From NCBI GenBank assembly GCA_027619145.1, contig JAQCGA010000002.1:1-31924 (forward strand): a DNA stretch of 31,924 nt. Reading direction: 5' to 3'. The notes beneath the pieces are model-generated. The model was not told where the DNA came from, searched no databases, and was given only the letters and a program-made list of their open reading frames with translations. This stretch comes from a bacterium (GTDB lineage Bacteria > Latescibacterota > UBA2968 > GCA-2709665). Both the position numbers and the translations under genes were made by a program. Positions 8,131 to 16,732 of the stretch are shown here, in pieces (within the stretch, counting starts at the first letter, position 1; every line of letters starts with the position of its first letter).

Positions 8131-8159
8131 AATGTATCAAATGTATCTTCAAAAGTCAA
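8131..8159 (-). promoter_or_regulatory. Sigma70-like promoter for the SLOG gene
   Basis: Minus-strand TTGACT (8154-8159) and TACATT (8131-8136) with 17-bp spacing. It shares the string TTGACTTTTGAA with the csp promoter at 29456-29484. Transcription would start near 8124, giving a leader of about 74 nt. Confidence 0.6.
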
Positions 8160-8218
8160 AAAAGTAGTACCATAGCACCCACGGGCCAGACGACTCTGAT
8201 ATATCAAGCATCATTGGC

Positions 8219-9019
8219 TTATTCCACGGTCAACTTCCGAATACCAAACTGCCCATATTCGTATTGCACAAGCCAGGCGGAAGCCATGGAAGAAGAATTC
8301 CTGTTTGGATCGTGCATCGTAATACTCATATCACACAAATAGAACCCCGTTCCGTCCAACTCCAGCAGTCCTGGAAAATGCAAATGCCCCGTAAATACGT
8401 GCTCTACCCTGTTTTTCAAACATCGATCGTACAGATCCGGTGTACCGCTCAGAACATATTTTTTCATGCTCCGGTTGGGATCTACAGATAAAATATATTC
8501 CCGCACAGGCGGCTTGTCGATAGGAACATGCGTAAATAGCAGGTTTCGATCAAACTGGTTCAGTACTTCATCCACCCAGGCTTCCGTCCCTTTCGGAACA
8601 TAGCTGAGCGCACTATCCATCAACACAAGACCAACCGATCCCTCTCCCAGCACCCGATTGCTAAACACAACGCCCTGCTTCGCCCAAAAATCTGCATGTT
8701 CCCTGTTGACCTGCGTTTGGTACCGGTCCAAATCTTCATCGCCGTCCGGATGCGCCAGATCGTGATTGCCCGGCGTCATATACCACGGCACCTGCAGAAT
8801 GGACATCAAGTCCAGCCCAAACGCCACGTTTTCAGGACTGAACCAGTCCACCAGATCGCCCAGCAGGATGACAACGTCCGGTGCTTCACGATTGATCCGT
8901 TTCAATAAATCCTGAAACGATGGCCAGGCGCACTTGAAAAATCCCCGAATCTCATGCAACTTCTTGTACGGATCGTTCTGCGCAATCAGGTGAACATCGC
9001 TCAGAACGGCTATTTTCAT
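8219..9019 (-). CDS. Calcineurin-like metallophosphoesterase
   Basis: A 266-residue phosphoesterase with a complete two-metal site: D8 and H10 (SDVHL), D55 (GDLVDW), N85-H86 (GNHD), H164 (FTHVP), and H212 and H214 (GHLHFPG). It probably cleaves phosphodiester or phosphomonoester bonds; the substrate is not predictable. Its ATG overlaps the stop of rlmKL as ATGA (9016-9019), with GGAG 7 nt upstream in the rlmKL coding sequence, so translation is coupled. It is the last gene of the long minus-strand run; no hairpin terminator was found before the next promoter at about 8159. Confidence 0.9.
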   Translation of the reverse strand: MKIAVLSDVHLIAQNDPYKKLHEIRGFFKCAWPSFQDLLKRINREAPDVVILLGDLVDWFSPENVAFGLDLMSILQVPWYMTPGNHDLAHPDGDEDLDRYQTQVNREHADFWAKQGVVFSNRVLGEGSVGLVLMDSALSYVPKGTEAWVDEVLNQFDRNLLFTHVPIDKPPVREYILSVDPNRSMKKYVLSGTPDLYDRCLKNRVEHVFTGHLHFPGLLELDGTGFYLCDMSITMHDPNRNSSSMASAWLVQYEYGQFGIRKLTVE

Positions 9020-11211
9020 TTCACATCTCCATCCACCCGCACAATCTCCCAGCAGTGGTGCACCTGACGGTGTCGTGCAAAATCTTGCGGAATGGTCGCC
9101 CCGGTAATATCCGTCATCTTCAAATCATCCCGCCCTGTCATCTCCATCCGGAAATTCCGTCGATTGGTAGAAAACAACAAAATTCCCCCCGGTTCCAGCA
9201 AACGGACCGTATTCGTAATCACTTCCACATGATCCTGCTGCACATCGAACATGCTGTCCATCCGCTTCGAATTGGAAAACGTGGGCGGATCCAGGAAAAT
9301 CAGCCCGTACTGCCGCTTCCCTCGTCGGGCCTCTTGCTCCAACCATTCCAGACAGTCGGCACGCACCAGCTCGTGTCCTTCCTCCCCAAATCCGTTCAGC
9401 GCCATGTTCTGCCGAGCCCAATCCAGATACGTCCGCGACAAATCCACCGTCGTCGTCTCAACCGCACCGCCCATCGCAGCGTGCACCGTTGCCGTTCCTG
9501 TGTACCCGAACAGGTTCAAGAAGCGCTTCCCCCGTGCCTTCTCCCCAATCTTCTGTCGTGTGATCCGGTGGTCCAGAAACAATCCCGTATCCAGGTAATC
9601 CGTAAAATTCACCCGGAACCGACAATCGCCTTCTGTAACCTCGTAAAATCGACCGCCTGCCCCCTGCTTCTCATACTGATCTTTGCCCGACTGCCTGCGT
9701 CGCACCTTGAAGAAAACCTGTGCTTCCGGAATCTCCAGCACCTTATACAGAACCGAAAGCGCCTCCCGAAGTCGCTCCTCTGCCTTCCTCTCCTCCACAA
9801 AGTCAGGTGCCGCAAACGCCTGCACGTGCGCCCAGGTTTCTTCGCCCTGGTACAAATCCACAAGTAAGGGATATTCAGGTAAATCACCATCGTACAACCT
9901 GTAACACGAAACCCCCGTCCGCCTTGCCCATTTTCCAAAATGCCGCAAATTCTTCCGAAGCCGGTTCTCCAGCATTTCTCCGCCGGGGCTCTGCGTAACA
10001 ACAGGCTCAAATGCCGGACGAGACGCTTCCTCTGCCCGTTCCCGCATTTTCTCTTCGGACGCCAGTTTGTATACCAGCAGCTTACACGGAATCGCACCGT
10101 TAAACAACTCGTAGCTCCGTCGGGGCTTCAACCGAATCTGCGGCGCCAGAGCCGGGTTTCCTGTAAACACCGCCGCCCGCCATCCGGCAAACGACGCCCG
10201 GAGCTTATCCCCCACCTGAGCGTATAGCTCGCCCAATTCGTGTTGCAGTCCCATCCGTTCCCCGTACGGCGGATTCATCACCAGCAATCCCGGCACATCG
10301 CCCGATACATCTGCATCATCCAGCTCCCGCCGCTCTACATGCACCTTGCCATGTAAACCGGCACGTTCCACATTTGCAATCGCCTCTCGCACCGCCTTGG
10401 GATCCACGTCATATCCCACAATCGTCGGCATCCGCCGCAGTCCTTCTTCTCTCTGTGTGCGCGCTTCTTCCAGCAATCGCGCCCAAATCTCTGGATCGTG
10501 CTGCTTCCAGCCCAGAAACCCGAAATACCTCCGCTGTAACCCCGGCGCAACCTTTCCTGCAATCCACGCCGCTTCAATGGGCAATGTCCCTGACCCACAC
10601 ATCGGGTCCAGCAGTGGCGCACCCGCCGCCGCAAATTCTGGCCAACGCGCCCGTAATAGAATTGCCGCCGCCAGATTCTCTTTCAGGGGCGCATCCCCCC
10701 CCGTTTCCCGGTACCCTCTTCTGTGCAAACTCTCCCCGGACAAATCCAGACTCACCTTCGCTTCGTCCCGAAACAGGTACACGTTAATTCGTACGTTCGG
10801 CCGCTCCAGATCCACATTCGGACGCACACTGTATTTGTCACGAAACCGGTCCACCACCGCATCTTTCACCTTCAAGGCACCAAAATGCGTGTGTCGAATT
10901 TGGGACTTCTGCGACCCCAGATCCACCGCCAGCGTACCATCTGGTTCCAGGTGATCCTCCCAGGGTAGCGCCCGGATTCCGTTGTACAGTGCCTCCGGTG
11001 TCTCCGCCCGAAACGCACCCAGTCCAAGCAATATCCGGCTGGCCACCCGCGACCACAAACAGGCGCGGTACCCTATTTCCAGCTTTCCTTTAAAAGATAC
11101 CCCGGCCTGCGCTTCTTCCACATCGGTTGCACCAATCGCCCGGATCTCTTCCGAAAGCATACGTTCCGTACCGCGCGGAGCTGTTGCAAAAAAATCAAAT
11201 AACGCTGACAT
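9016..11211 (-). CDS. rlmL: Bifunctional 23S rRNA methyltransferase RlmKL
   Basis: A 731-residue fusion that methylates 23S rRNA, forming m2G (RlmL part) and m7G (RlmK part), with S-adenosylmethionine as donor. The order seen is an N-terminal THUMP region (about 40-160), the RlmL domain with LLDPMCGSGTLPIEAA (200-215) and the catalytic NPPYGER (313-319), and the RlmK domain with LDTGLFLDHR (about 540-549), NLFGYTGT (566-573) and FLDPPTFSNSKRM (639-651). Its length is close to the E. coli protein. GAGGA is present just before ATG 11211. It lies 13 nt behind an amidohydrolase gene and overlaps the next gene by 4 nt, so a ribosome gene rides at the end of a catabolic operon. Confidence 0.95.
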   Translation of the reverse strand: MSALFDFFATAPRGTERMLSEEIRAIGATDVEEAQAGVSFKGKLEIGYRACLWSRVASRILLGLGAFRAETPEALYNGIRALPWEDHLEPDGTLAVDLGSQKSQIRHTHFGALKVKDAVVDRFRDKYSVRPNVDLERPNVRINVYLFRDEAKVSLDLSGESLHRRGYRETGGDAPLKENLAAAILLRARWPEFAAAGAPLLDPMCGSGTLPIEAAWIAGKVAPGLQRRYFGFLGWKQHDPEIWARLLEEARTQREEGLRRMPTIVGYDVDPKAVREAIANVERAGLHGKVHVERRELDDADVSGDVPGLLVMNPPYGERMGLQHELGELYAQVGDKLRASFAGWRAAVFTGNPALAPQIRLKPRRSYELFNGAIPCKLLVYKLASEEKMRERAEEASRPAFEPVVTQSPGGEMLENRLRKNLRHFGKWARRTGVSCYRLYDGDLPEYPLLVDLYQGEETWAHVQAFAAPDFVEERKAEERLREALSVLYKVLEIPEAQVFFKVRRRQSGKDQYEKQGAGGRFYEVTEGDCRFRVNFTDYLDTGLFLDHRITRQKIGEKARGKRFLNLFGYTGTATVHAAMGGAVETTTVDLSRTYLDWARQNMALNGFGEEGHELVRADCLEWLEQEARRGKRQYGLIFLDPPTFSNSKRMDSMFDVQQDHVEVITNTVRLLEPGGILLFSTNRRNFRMEMTGRDDLKMTDITGATIPQDFARHRQVHHCWEIVRVDGDVK

Positions 11212-11224
11212 CCGTCCTCATTTC

Positions 11225-11983
11225 TTAAGAGCTCCTTAACACCAGCCGTTCGGCATTTTTATACGCAATCTGCTCCCGCTCTTCCTCCGAAATATCCGCC
11301 GCCGCCAGCAATGCCGGAAATGCCATTGGCTCGTACAACGGAGAATCTGTACCAAACAGAATCCGGTCTGCACCCACCGCGTGCACCATCTGCGCGATGA
11401 TCCCCGTTCGAATTGCTCGCGCCGTACCCATATCCGTGTACAGGTTCCGCGTCTTACACTCCTGAATCGCATCAATTCCTTCGTAAGTCTGCCCCGGTTG
11501 CCCCACACCAAAATGCGCCGTAATCACCGTCAGCGAAGGAAACCCTTCCGCCAGCCGCCGGAGCCGCGCCGGCGACGCATAAGAATCATTCTCTCCGTGC
11601 GAAAGCACCGGCATTCCCAGCGGCTCCAGTTTTTCCAGCAATCGAAAAGACGCCCTGATATCCGCCGGATATTTGTGCAACACCGGGTGGATCTTGAACC
11701 CAACCACCTTCGGATGATCCTTGAACCGTACGAGCAATTCTTCAGACTCCCGCATCTTCAATGGATTCAACACCAGCCATACCAGCAAATGATCCAGCTT
11801 CTCTGCCTGCATCACCGTCCACTCATTCCCGTACGTCAGTTCCGTAAACAGTGCCGCAGCAGATGTCACCACCGTCCGCTCAATACCCGCCCGTTCCTGC
11901 AGTGCAACAAACCCCTCGGGCGTAAACGTCGTTCCTTCATCGAACCACGCCCCCAGATGTGCGTGTGTATCAATATACCGCAT
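11225..11983 (-). CDS. Amidohydrolase, TIM-barrel (amidohydrolase_2 type)
   Basis: A 252-residue metal-dependent hydrolase or decarboxylase-like barrel. HAH at 7-9 (DTHAHLG) is the first metal pair, followed by GFKIHP (95-100), LSHGEND (H129), TAHFGVG (H157) and FGTDSPL (D213). The family cleaves C-N, C-O or C-C bonds in small organic acids and lactones. ATG 11983 is chosen over the longer frame to 12028 because AGGAG precedes it, the protein begins as the family does, and the longer form would overlap the upstream aminotransferase. It starts 13 nt after that gene. The substrate is unknown. Confidence 0.85.
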   Translation of the reverse strand: MRYIDTHAHLGAWFDEGTTFTPEGFVALQERAGIERTVVTSAAALFTELTYGNEWTVMQAEKLDHLLVWLVLNPLKMRESEELLVRFKDHPKVVGFKIHPVLHKYPADIRASFRLLEKLEPLGMPVLSHGENDSYASPARLRRLAEGFPSLTVITAHFGVGQPGQTYEGIDAIQECKTRNLYTDMGTARAIRTGIIAQMVHAVGADRILFGTDSPLYEPMAFPALLAAADISEEEREQIAYKNAERLVLRSS

Positions 11984-11996
11984 CCCGTCTCCTCTG

Positions 11997-13304
11997 TCAC
12001 ATTTCAGTTGCTTTTTCCACCGCCTCAATCAACCCATCCACGTGGCTTTCGTCCATCGGCAGAGACAGCGCACTCATATACATTGCGTTGCTCAAAAAGT
12101 ACCCCTGTCCAATCAACGCCAGAAACACCCGGTTCGCCCGCGCCTTATCCACCCGCGCCAGGTTGCGGTAATTCACCAATTCCTCAGCCGTAAAATGAAT
12201 GCTGAACAACGACCCCGTTCCCACGGCCTTTGCATCTACTCCACGCGCCTGAAACATCGTATTCAACCCACTACGAAGGCGATCGCCCAATCCATTTACA
12301 TGCGCAAACGCTTCTGGCGTCAACTGCCTCAACGTTGCCAGCCCCGCCACCATCGCAACCGGATGCCCGCTAAACGTCCCGCTCTGGAAAAATCCGGTAG
12401 AACCACGCGATGTATCAAACAAATCCATCATATCCACTCGCCCACCAAACGCACCCACCGGAAATCCGCCGCCAATAATCTTGCCATACGTCGTCAAATC
12501 CGGCTCAATCCCATAATATTCCTGCAATCCACCCCGGCCCACACGGAACCCTACGATCTCATCGAAAATCAGCAGAATTCCTTTCTCGCGCGTCACCTCC
12601 CGCACAAACCGCACAAACTCCGGCCGTTGCTCCAGAATACCCGCCCGCGGATCAAACATCACACACGCCAGTTCATCCCGATGCTTCTCAAGCAACCGCT
12701 CCACCGCCGCCTCGTTCCCATACGGCAAAACCACCACCTCTTCTGCCGCATGAGGAGATGCACCACCTGCCGTCGAAACCGAAATCGGCTCTTCCTCTGG
12801 CCCCGCCTTCTCCAGCGCGGGTGCGACACTCACTTCCACCAGATCATGGCTCCCGTGATACCCGCCCTCAAACTTCGCAATCTTCGTCCGCCCGCTGAAC
12901 CCACGCGCCAGCCGAATCGCGTGCAGCGTGGCCTCCGTACCCGAATTACAAAACCGCACCTTCTCCAGCGTCTTCACCCGCCCACACAATTCCTCGGCCA
13001 GCGCCGTCTCAGCCCCTGTGGGTGCACTCAACACAATCCCCTTCTGAAGCTGCGCCTGCACCGCCTCCATCACCACCGGGTGATTGTGCCCCAGGACCTG
13101 TGTTGTATGATGATTGTTAAAATCCACAAACCGACACCCGTCCACATCAAACAAATAACACCCCTCACCCCGGTCCATTGTCAACGGATACGGGCTGTAG
13201 AAATAGGCCCCTTTTACGCCTCCTGGCATCACCTTGCAGGCCCGCTCAAATGCCTCTTGCGATTTCACACTTCCCTTGCGAAACCCTTCTTCAATCCGAT
13301 CCAT
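11997..13304 (-). CDS. Class III PLP aminotransferase, glutamate-1-semialdehyde aminomutase-like
   Basis: A 435-residue PLP enzyme. K275 in TTYGKIIGGGFPVGAFGG is the Schiff-base lysine, D248 in IFDEIVGFR binds the pyridine nitrogen, and CNSGTEA (119-125) and GTFSGHP (309-315) bind phosphate and substrate. The lysine region resembles HemL. The central strand VMFDPRAGILEQRPEFV differs from the VEPVAGN-like segment of true HemL, and the neighbours are catabolic, so an amino-sugar or amino-acid transaminase or aminomutase is more likely than a haem-pathway enzyme. AGGAG lies 6-7 nt upstream and overlaps the end of the sialidase gene. The substrate is unassigned. Confidence 0.87.
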   Translation of the reverse strand: MDRIEEGFRKGSVKSQEAFERACKVMPGGVKGAYFYSPYPLTMDRGEGCYLFDVDGCRFVDFNNHHTTQVLGHNHPVVMEAVQAQLQKGIVLSAPTGAETALAEELCGRVKTLEKVRFCNSGTEATLHAIRLARGFSGRTKIAKFEGGYHGSHDLVEVSVAPALEKAGPEEEPISVSTAGGASPHAAEEVVVLPYGNEAAVERLLEKHRDELACVMFDPRAGILEQRPEFVRFVREVTREKGILLIFDEIVGFRVGRGGLQEYYGIEPDLTTYGKIIGGGFPVGAFGGRVDMMDLFDTSRGSTGFFQSGTFSGHPVAMVAGLATLRQLTPEAFAHVNGLGDRLRSGLNTMFQARGVDAKAVGTGSLFSIHFTAEELVNYRNLARVDKARANRVFLALIGQGYFLSNAMYMSALSLPMDESHVDGLIEAVEKATEM

Positions 13305-13313
13305 TCTTTCTCC

Positions 13314-14321
13314 TCACCCAATCTCAAACCGCTCGAACACCAGATGTTCATACGCCAACTCGACACCCGCCTCATACAGACAAGCGGCTGAACCGTCCGA
13401 CAACAGTGTCAAACACGAATACGCCGCTGGCCCCTCATTCAATTTTCGTAGAATCGACCACATTTTCCCACCATCTTCACTCAGCCGAACCGTCAAATTC
13501 ACACGTCGGCCCCGCTCTGGACCCGGAGGATCGCCAGATACCGGATTGGAAAATAGCAACCGATCCTCTTGATCCGACGGAACCCGTACCAAACTGGCCT
13601 GGCATATCGGACAGGGCAAATTTTTATCCTCCCGAAACGCTTCCCAGCTTTCTCCGCCATCCCGGCTTACAGCCACACCTCGATACCCTCTGCTCTGCCC
13701 TTGCACCCGGGTATTCATCAACAACGAACCATCAGCCAGTTCCACAACCTGACACTCATTTGCCCCGTGCTGTACTTCACCACCGACGCGCCACGTCTTC
13801 CCTCCATCGTCGCTGTACACCATATGCGACCCCCAGTTATACGCCTCCGGCTTCCGGTGATCGCTCGGCACAACCAGCCGCCCCTTGTGTTCCCCACGTG
13901 CAAGCTGAATTCCGATCCCCGGCCCAGTGGCATACCACGTCCACCCTTCCGACTTCACATCCTGTGTAATCTCCACCGGCACGGCCCACGTCCGTCCACC
14001 GTCCGCACTGTGCGTAACCAGCACATCCGTGTTATCCCTGCAAAACAGCACCCAGATCGTCCCCGTATTCCCATCCACAACCGGACACGGATTCCCAATC
14101 GTCACCTCACCCGGTTCCCCATACACCACCGTCTGTGCAGACCACGTCTTGCCCCCATCTTCCGAACGCTTCACCAGCAAATCGATATCCCCGTGATCAT
14201 CCCGGCCATTCCGCCTTCCCTCACAAAACGCCAGCAGCGCACCTTCCGGTGAAACCAGCAAAGCCGGAATCCGGTACGTATGGTACCCATCTTCTCCACT
14301 GCTGTACACATTTGTCTTCAT
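13314..14321 (-). CDS. Sialidase (neuraminidase)-like exo-glycosidase, BNR type
   Basis: A 335-residue six-bladed propeller hydrolase. The RIP motif YRIPAL places the first catalytic arginine at R17; FCEGRRNG and HGDIDLL (about 33-48) supply the second arginine and catalytic aspartate. Five Asp boxes of the form SxDGGxxW are visible (SEDGGKTW, SADGGRTW, SDDGGKTW, SRDGGESW, SEDGGKMW). The family releases terminal sialic acids, though relatives act on other sugars. No signal peptide is seen, which implies action on imported oligosaccharides. ATG 14321 has AAGGAGACGAGGA upstream; the longer frame to 14396 reads through two intergenic repeats. The aminotransferase follows after 9 nt. Confidence 0.87.
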   Translation of the reverse strand: MKTNVYSSGEDGYHTYRIPALLVSPEGALLAFCEGRRNGRDDHGDIDLLVKRSEDGGKTWSAQTVVYGEPGEVTIGNPCPVVDGNTGTIWVLFCRDNTDVLVTHSADGGRTWAVPVEITQDVKSEGWTWYATGPGIGIQLARGEHKGRLVVPSDHRKPEAYNWGSHMVYSDDGGKTWRVGGEVQHGANECQVVELADGSLLMNTRVQGQSRGYRGVAVSRDGGESWEAFREDKNLPCPICQASLVRVPSDQEDRLLFSNPVSGDPPGPERGRRVNLTVRLSEDGGKMWSILRKLNEGPAAYSCLTLLSDGSAACLYEAGVELAYEHLVFERFEIG

Positions 14322-14341
14322 CGTCCTCGTCTCCTTCAAAA

Positions 14342-14371
14342 CCCCGGGTGGCCACGGGGGGCCGCCCCTAC
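14342..14371 (-). repeat. GTAGGGGCG palindromic repeat, variant copy
   Basis: On the minus strand it reads GTAGGGGCGGCCCCCCGTGG and then CCACCCGGGG. It has the same GTAGGGGCG head as the copies at 3247 and 14386 but a different palindromic interior (GTGGCCAC centre). Confidence 0.65.
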
Positions 14372-14385
14372 AAAAACAAACTCCG

Positions 14386-14410
14386 GGCGAACACAAGGTT
14401 CGCCCCTACC
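14386..14410 (-). repeat. GTAGGGGCG palindromic repeat, copy B
   Basis: Identical over 25 bases to copy A at 3247-3271, in inverted orientation, 11 kb away. Confidence 0.85.
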
Positions 14411-14447
14411 TGCCAATCCCCGATCTGCTGGCGACCTCGCCTTTGAC

Positions 14448-14488
14448 TTTCCCTTCGCGTCTTTGCGCCTTTGCGCGAGACCGCTTTT
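14448..14488 (+). repeat. CTTTGCGTCTTTGCGCC intergenic repeat, copy 2
   Basis: Matches 136-177 over about 41 bases with three differences. Confidence 0.75.
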
Positions 14489-14552
14489 ACTTTATCTCTC
14501 TGCGTCTTTAAAAACGCCCCTGATCTCCACCTCAGCGGCGGATGAGCGGCAG

Positions 14553-14616
14553 GGCTTCGCGCTTTTCACACTTTTCGCGCCTTTCGCGATCCGCATTTGC
14601 GTGAGACCCCCCTTTA
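14553..14616. repeat. Repeat abutting the creatininase stop codon
   Basis: GCTTTTCACACTTTTCGCGC, then CTTTCGCGATCC, ending in CCCCCCTTTA, whose TTA is the stop codon of the minus-strand creatininase gene. It is related to the elements at 17936-18011 and 19777-19828, which end the same way. Confidence 0.6.
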
Positions 14617-15426
14617 ATGCTGATCTCGCCTCGGCATAATCTCCGTCGCTCGAAATTCCCGAATCAGATCGATCAACCCTCCCGTTGCCGCCTCCAGGAA
14701 TTTCTCGCCCTTCTCACGCGTCGCTTTTGTGGCATCGCCCATCACACCGCTGGCGGTCTTGGTACTCCAGAATGGAACCAGGCTCGCACTCGATCCCTCC
14801 GGATGCCCCCCAGCCAGCAGGTCAGATTGAAAACTTGCCGACAGAGGAGAACGCTCGTCCACCGCCTTACTCATGTCCACCAACTCTTCCTTCAGAGCCA
14901 GGTACAGAGACGTCTCGTACTCCCCGCCATGCGATGTCCCCCCGTAAGACGACTCTCGCAGCGTTTTACCCAGTTCCTTCACCCGGCGCAACCCCCAGTG
15001 GTTCACAGAACCGCACAGAATCTTCCCTTCGTGCTCAATAATGGTCAACCGCGCAGCCAGATCCAACGGCGAAGTATTGCTCCCGTGCCCATTCACAATC
15101 AGAATCCGTTTAAACCCGTGGTGCACCAGACTACAACACACATTTTTTACGTATTTGATGAACACATCCCAATCAATTGTCAACGTCCCATGAAAATCCA
15201 TATGGTGCGGACTGTATCCGTGTGTCACCGGTGGTGCCATCACCGCCTCTTTCGGAATCTGTGCCACAGCCCGGTCACAAATCTCTGTACAAAGCAACAC
15301 ATCCACATCCACTGGCAAATGTGGCCCGTGGTCCTCATATGTAGCCACCGGCAATACGGCCACCCGGTCTTGCTCTGCGGCTTCTTTGATTTCGTACCAA
15401 ATCATCTCAGCAAACCGATGTTTCAT
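14614..15426 (-). CDS. Creatininase-family amidohydrolase
   Basis: A 270-residue member of the creatininase family, metal enzymes that open cyclic amides or hydrolyse formamides. Metal and catalytic residues are visible in ATYEDHGPHLPVDVD (E31, H33, D40 or D42), VNGHGSN (H114) and SHGGEYETS (H166, E169). HGYSPHHMDFHGT (69-81) is the usual substrate loop. AAGGAG precedes ATG 15426. The gene is 52 nt behind an MFS transporter gene, suggesting that transporter and amidase handle one substrate. The TAA stop is contiguous with an intergenic repeat. Creatinine itself is only one of many possible substrates. Confidence 0.88.
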   Translation of the reverse strand: MKHRFAEMIWYEIKEAAEQDRVAVLPVATYEDHGPHLPVDVDVLLCTEICDRAVAQIPKEAVMAPPVTHGYSPHHMDFHGTLTIDWDVFIKYVKNVCCSLVHHGFKRILIVNGHGSNTSPLDLAARLTIIEHEGKILCGSVNHWGLRRVKELGKTLRESSYGGTSHGGEYETSLYLALKEELVDMSKAVDERSPLSASFQSDLLAGGHPEGSSASLVPFWSTKTASGVMGDATKATREKGEKFLEAATGGLIDLIREFRATEIMPRRDQH

Positions 15427-15478
15427 TTCAACGCTCCTTATCTGTTACAACCAAAATGGTTCCGATTCCTGCATCCCT

Positions 15479-16732
15479 TTATTCTCCTGCCGGAATCGAA
15501 CTGTATCTTCTAGACCCCCACGAGATGCCCGCAATCAACACCAGCGAAAACCCCAACCCCACCGCACTCACCGCCACCATCCCACCCCCCACAAACACCG
15601 CACCCGTACCCAGGCTTCCCGCTCCGGCCGCAACCGCTACCATCACCTCACTTGCGCCCTGCGCCCGTCCTCGCTCACACGACGCAAGTGCTTCGGAAAG
15701 CATGGACGAACCCGCAATAAAACAAAAGTTCCAGCCCAGCCCCAGCAAGAACAGCGCAAAAGCCAGCATGGGAACTTCATTGGACATCGGCGTAAGAACC
15801 GCAGACACCACCAGGACCAGCCCCCCTACCAGAACCACCGGGACACGCCCGAACCGATCCACCAGCCGTCCGGTCAAGCTCGACAACCCATACATTCCCA
15901 GCGTATGCGCCATAATCACCCACGAAATTGCCTTTGCCCCGTGGGCGTGGTGATCCATGTGCAGCGGCGTAATCACCATAATCAGCGTCATCACAAGCTG
16001 ACCGATGACCATCGACGCTACACCCAGCCGCACGGTTCCATCGGCAAAAATCTCCATCAGCGGCCGCCCAACCTCCTCACCCGCCCTTCCCTGAAGCCCA
16101 CCCGTCATCGTCCGCCCCAAATACATGGGGTCCGGCCGCAAAAACACAAACGTCAGCCCCATCGCCAACGCGGTAAATACCGTCCCCAAGAGATAAGGTC
16201 CTGCGTGGGCCTGCATCCCAAACAACGCCGCAATCTGCCCAGAAGGATCCACCAGCAACGGACCACCCACCGCACCCACCGTCCCGGCAAACACAATCAA
16301 CCCAATCGTAGAAGCCCGTCGGTCCGGGGCCTGCACCTCGGCCGCCACAAACCGCGCCTGCTCGCTCACCCCTCGTCCCATCCCCATCAACAACGAGCCA
16401 GCACAGAACCCTGCAAACGACACCCAGCCCACCGAGAATACACTCAACGCTGCACCCAGCGCCGCCAGAAAATATCCCAATGTCAGACCAGGCCGGCGTC
16501 CCACACGGTCCATCAGCCAGCCCACCGGATATGCCGCTACCGCACGACCCAGCATCATCATCGTAGGCGGCACCCCAGCAGCTCCGTCACTCCCACTCAA
16601 CTGTGCCGCCAGAATAGGCATCAGCGTAAACGACATAATCGTAGACGCGCTGAACAGGCTCTGCGCAGCAAACAGCGTAACCGTCATTCGCCGCTGCACG
16701 GATCTGGAAATCAACTCGGAATTCATCTCCAT
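15479..16732 (-). CDS. Major facilitator superfamily transporter
   Basis: A 417-residue inner-membrane transporter with twelve hydrophobic segments and the MFS loop motif after TM2 (GWLMDRVGRRPG), repeated after TM8 (GRLVDRFGRVP). The frame is open to 16927, but that part lies over the RraA gene and reads as low-complexity Gly/Arg. ATG 16732 overlaps the RraA stop as TGATG, so start by coupled reinitiation is likely; ATG 16726 is an alternative. Position between RraA and creatininase genes suggests uptake or export of a catabolic substrate. The transported compound is unknown. Confidence 0.88.
   Translation of the reverse strand: MEMNSELISRSVQRRMTVTLFAAQSLFSASTIMSFTLMPILAAQLSGSDGAAGVPPTMMMLGRAVAAYPVGWLMDRVGRRPGLTLGYFLAALGAALSVFSVGWVSFAGFCAGSLLMGMGRGVSEQARFVAAEVQAPDRRASTIGLIVFAGTVGAVGGPLLVDPSGQIAALFGMQAHAGPYLLGTVFTALAMGLTFVFLRPDPMYLGRTMTGGLQGRAGEEVGRPLMEIFADGTVRLGVASMVIGQLVMTLIMVITPLHMDHHAHGAKAISWVIMAHTLGMYGLSSLTGRLVDRFGRVPVVLVGGLVLVVSAVLTPMSNEVPMLAFALFLLGLGWNFCFIAGSSMLSEALASCERGRAQGASEVMVAVAAGAGSLGTGAVFVGGGMVAVSAVGLGFSLVLIAGISWGSRRYSSIPAGE

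Larger units (their letters stand above)
14322..14613. other. Repeat-packed intergenic region
   Basis: Almost 300 nt without a gene, made largely of short repeats: two GTAGGGGCG palindromic elements (14342-14371 and 14386-14410), the CTTTGCGTCTTTGCGCC repeat (14448-14488), and a related CGCGCCTTTCGCGATCC element running into the creatininase stop codon. I found no promoter or terminator. Confidence 0.7.

Noticed and set aside
8197..8206. TGATATATCA palindrome as an operator
   Set aside because: A single 10-bp AT-rich palindrome between the phosphoesterase gene and the SLOG promoter; too short and without a second copy to support a regulator site.
11997..13304. Calling the aminotransferase hemL
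   Set aside because: The PLP lysine region is HemL-like, but the central strand differs from true HemL and no haem genes are nearby, so only the family is claimed.
12042..13391. 449-codon open frame on the plus strand
   Set aside because: It lies antisense to the PLP aminotransferase, reads as Arg/His/Pro/Gln-rich with no fold-like pattern, and is explained by the codon bias of the minus-strand gene.
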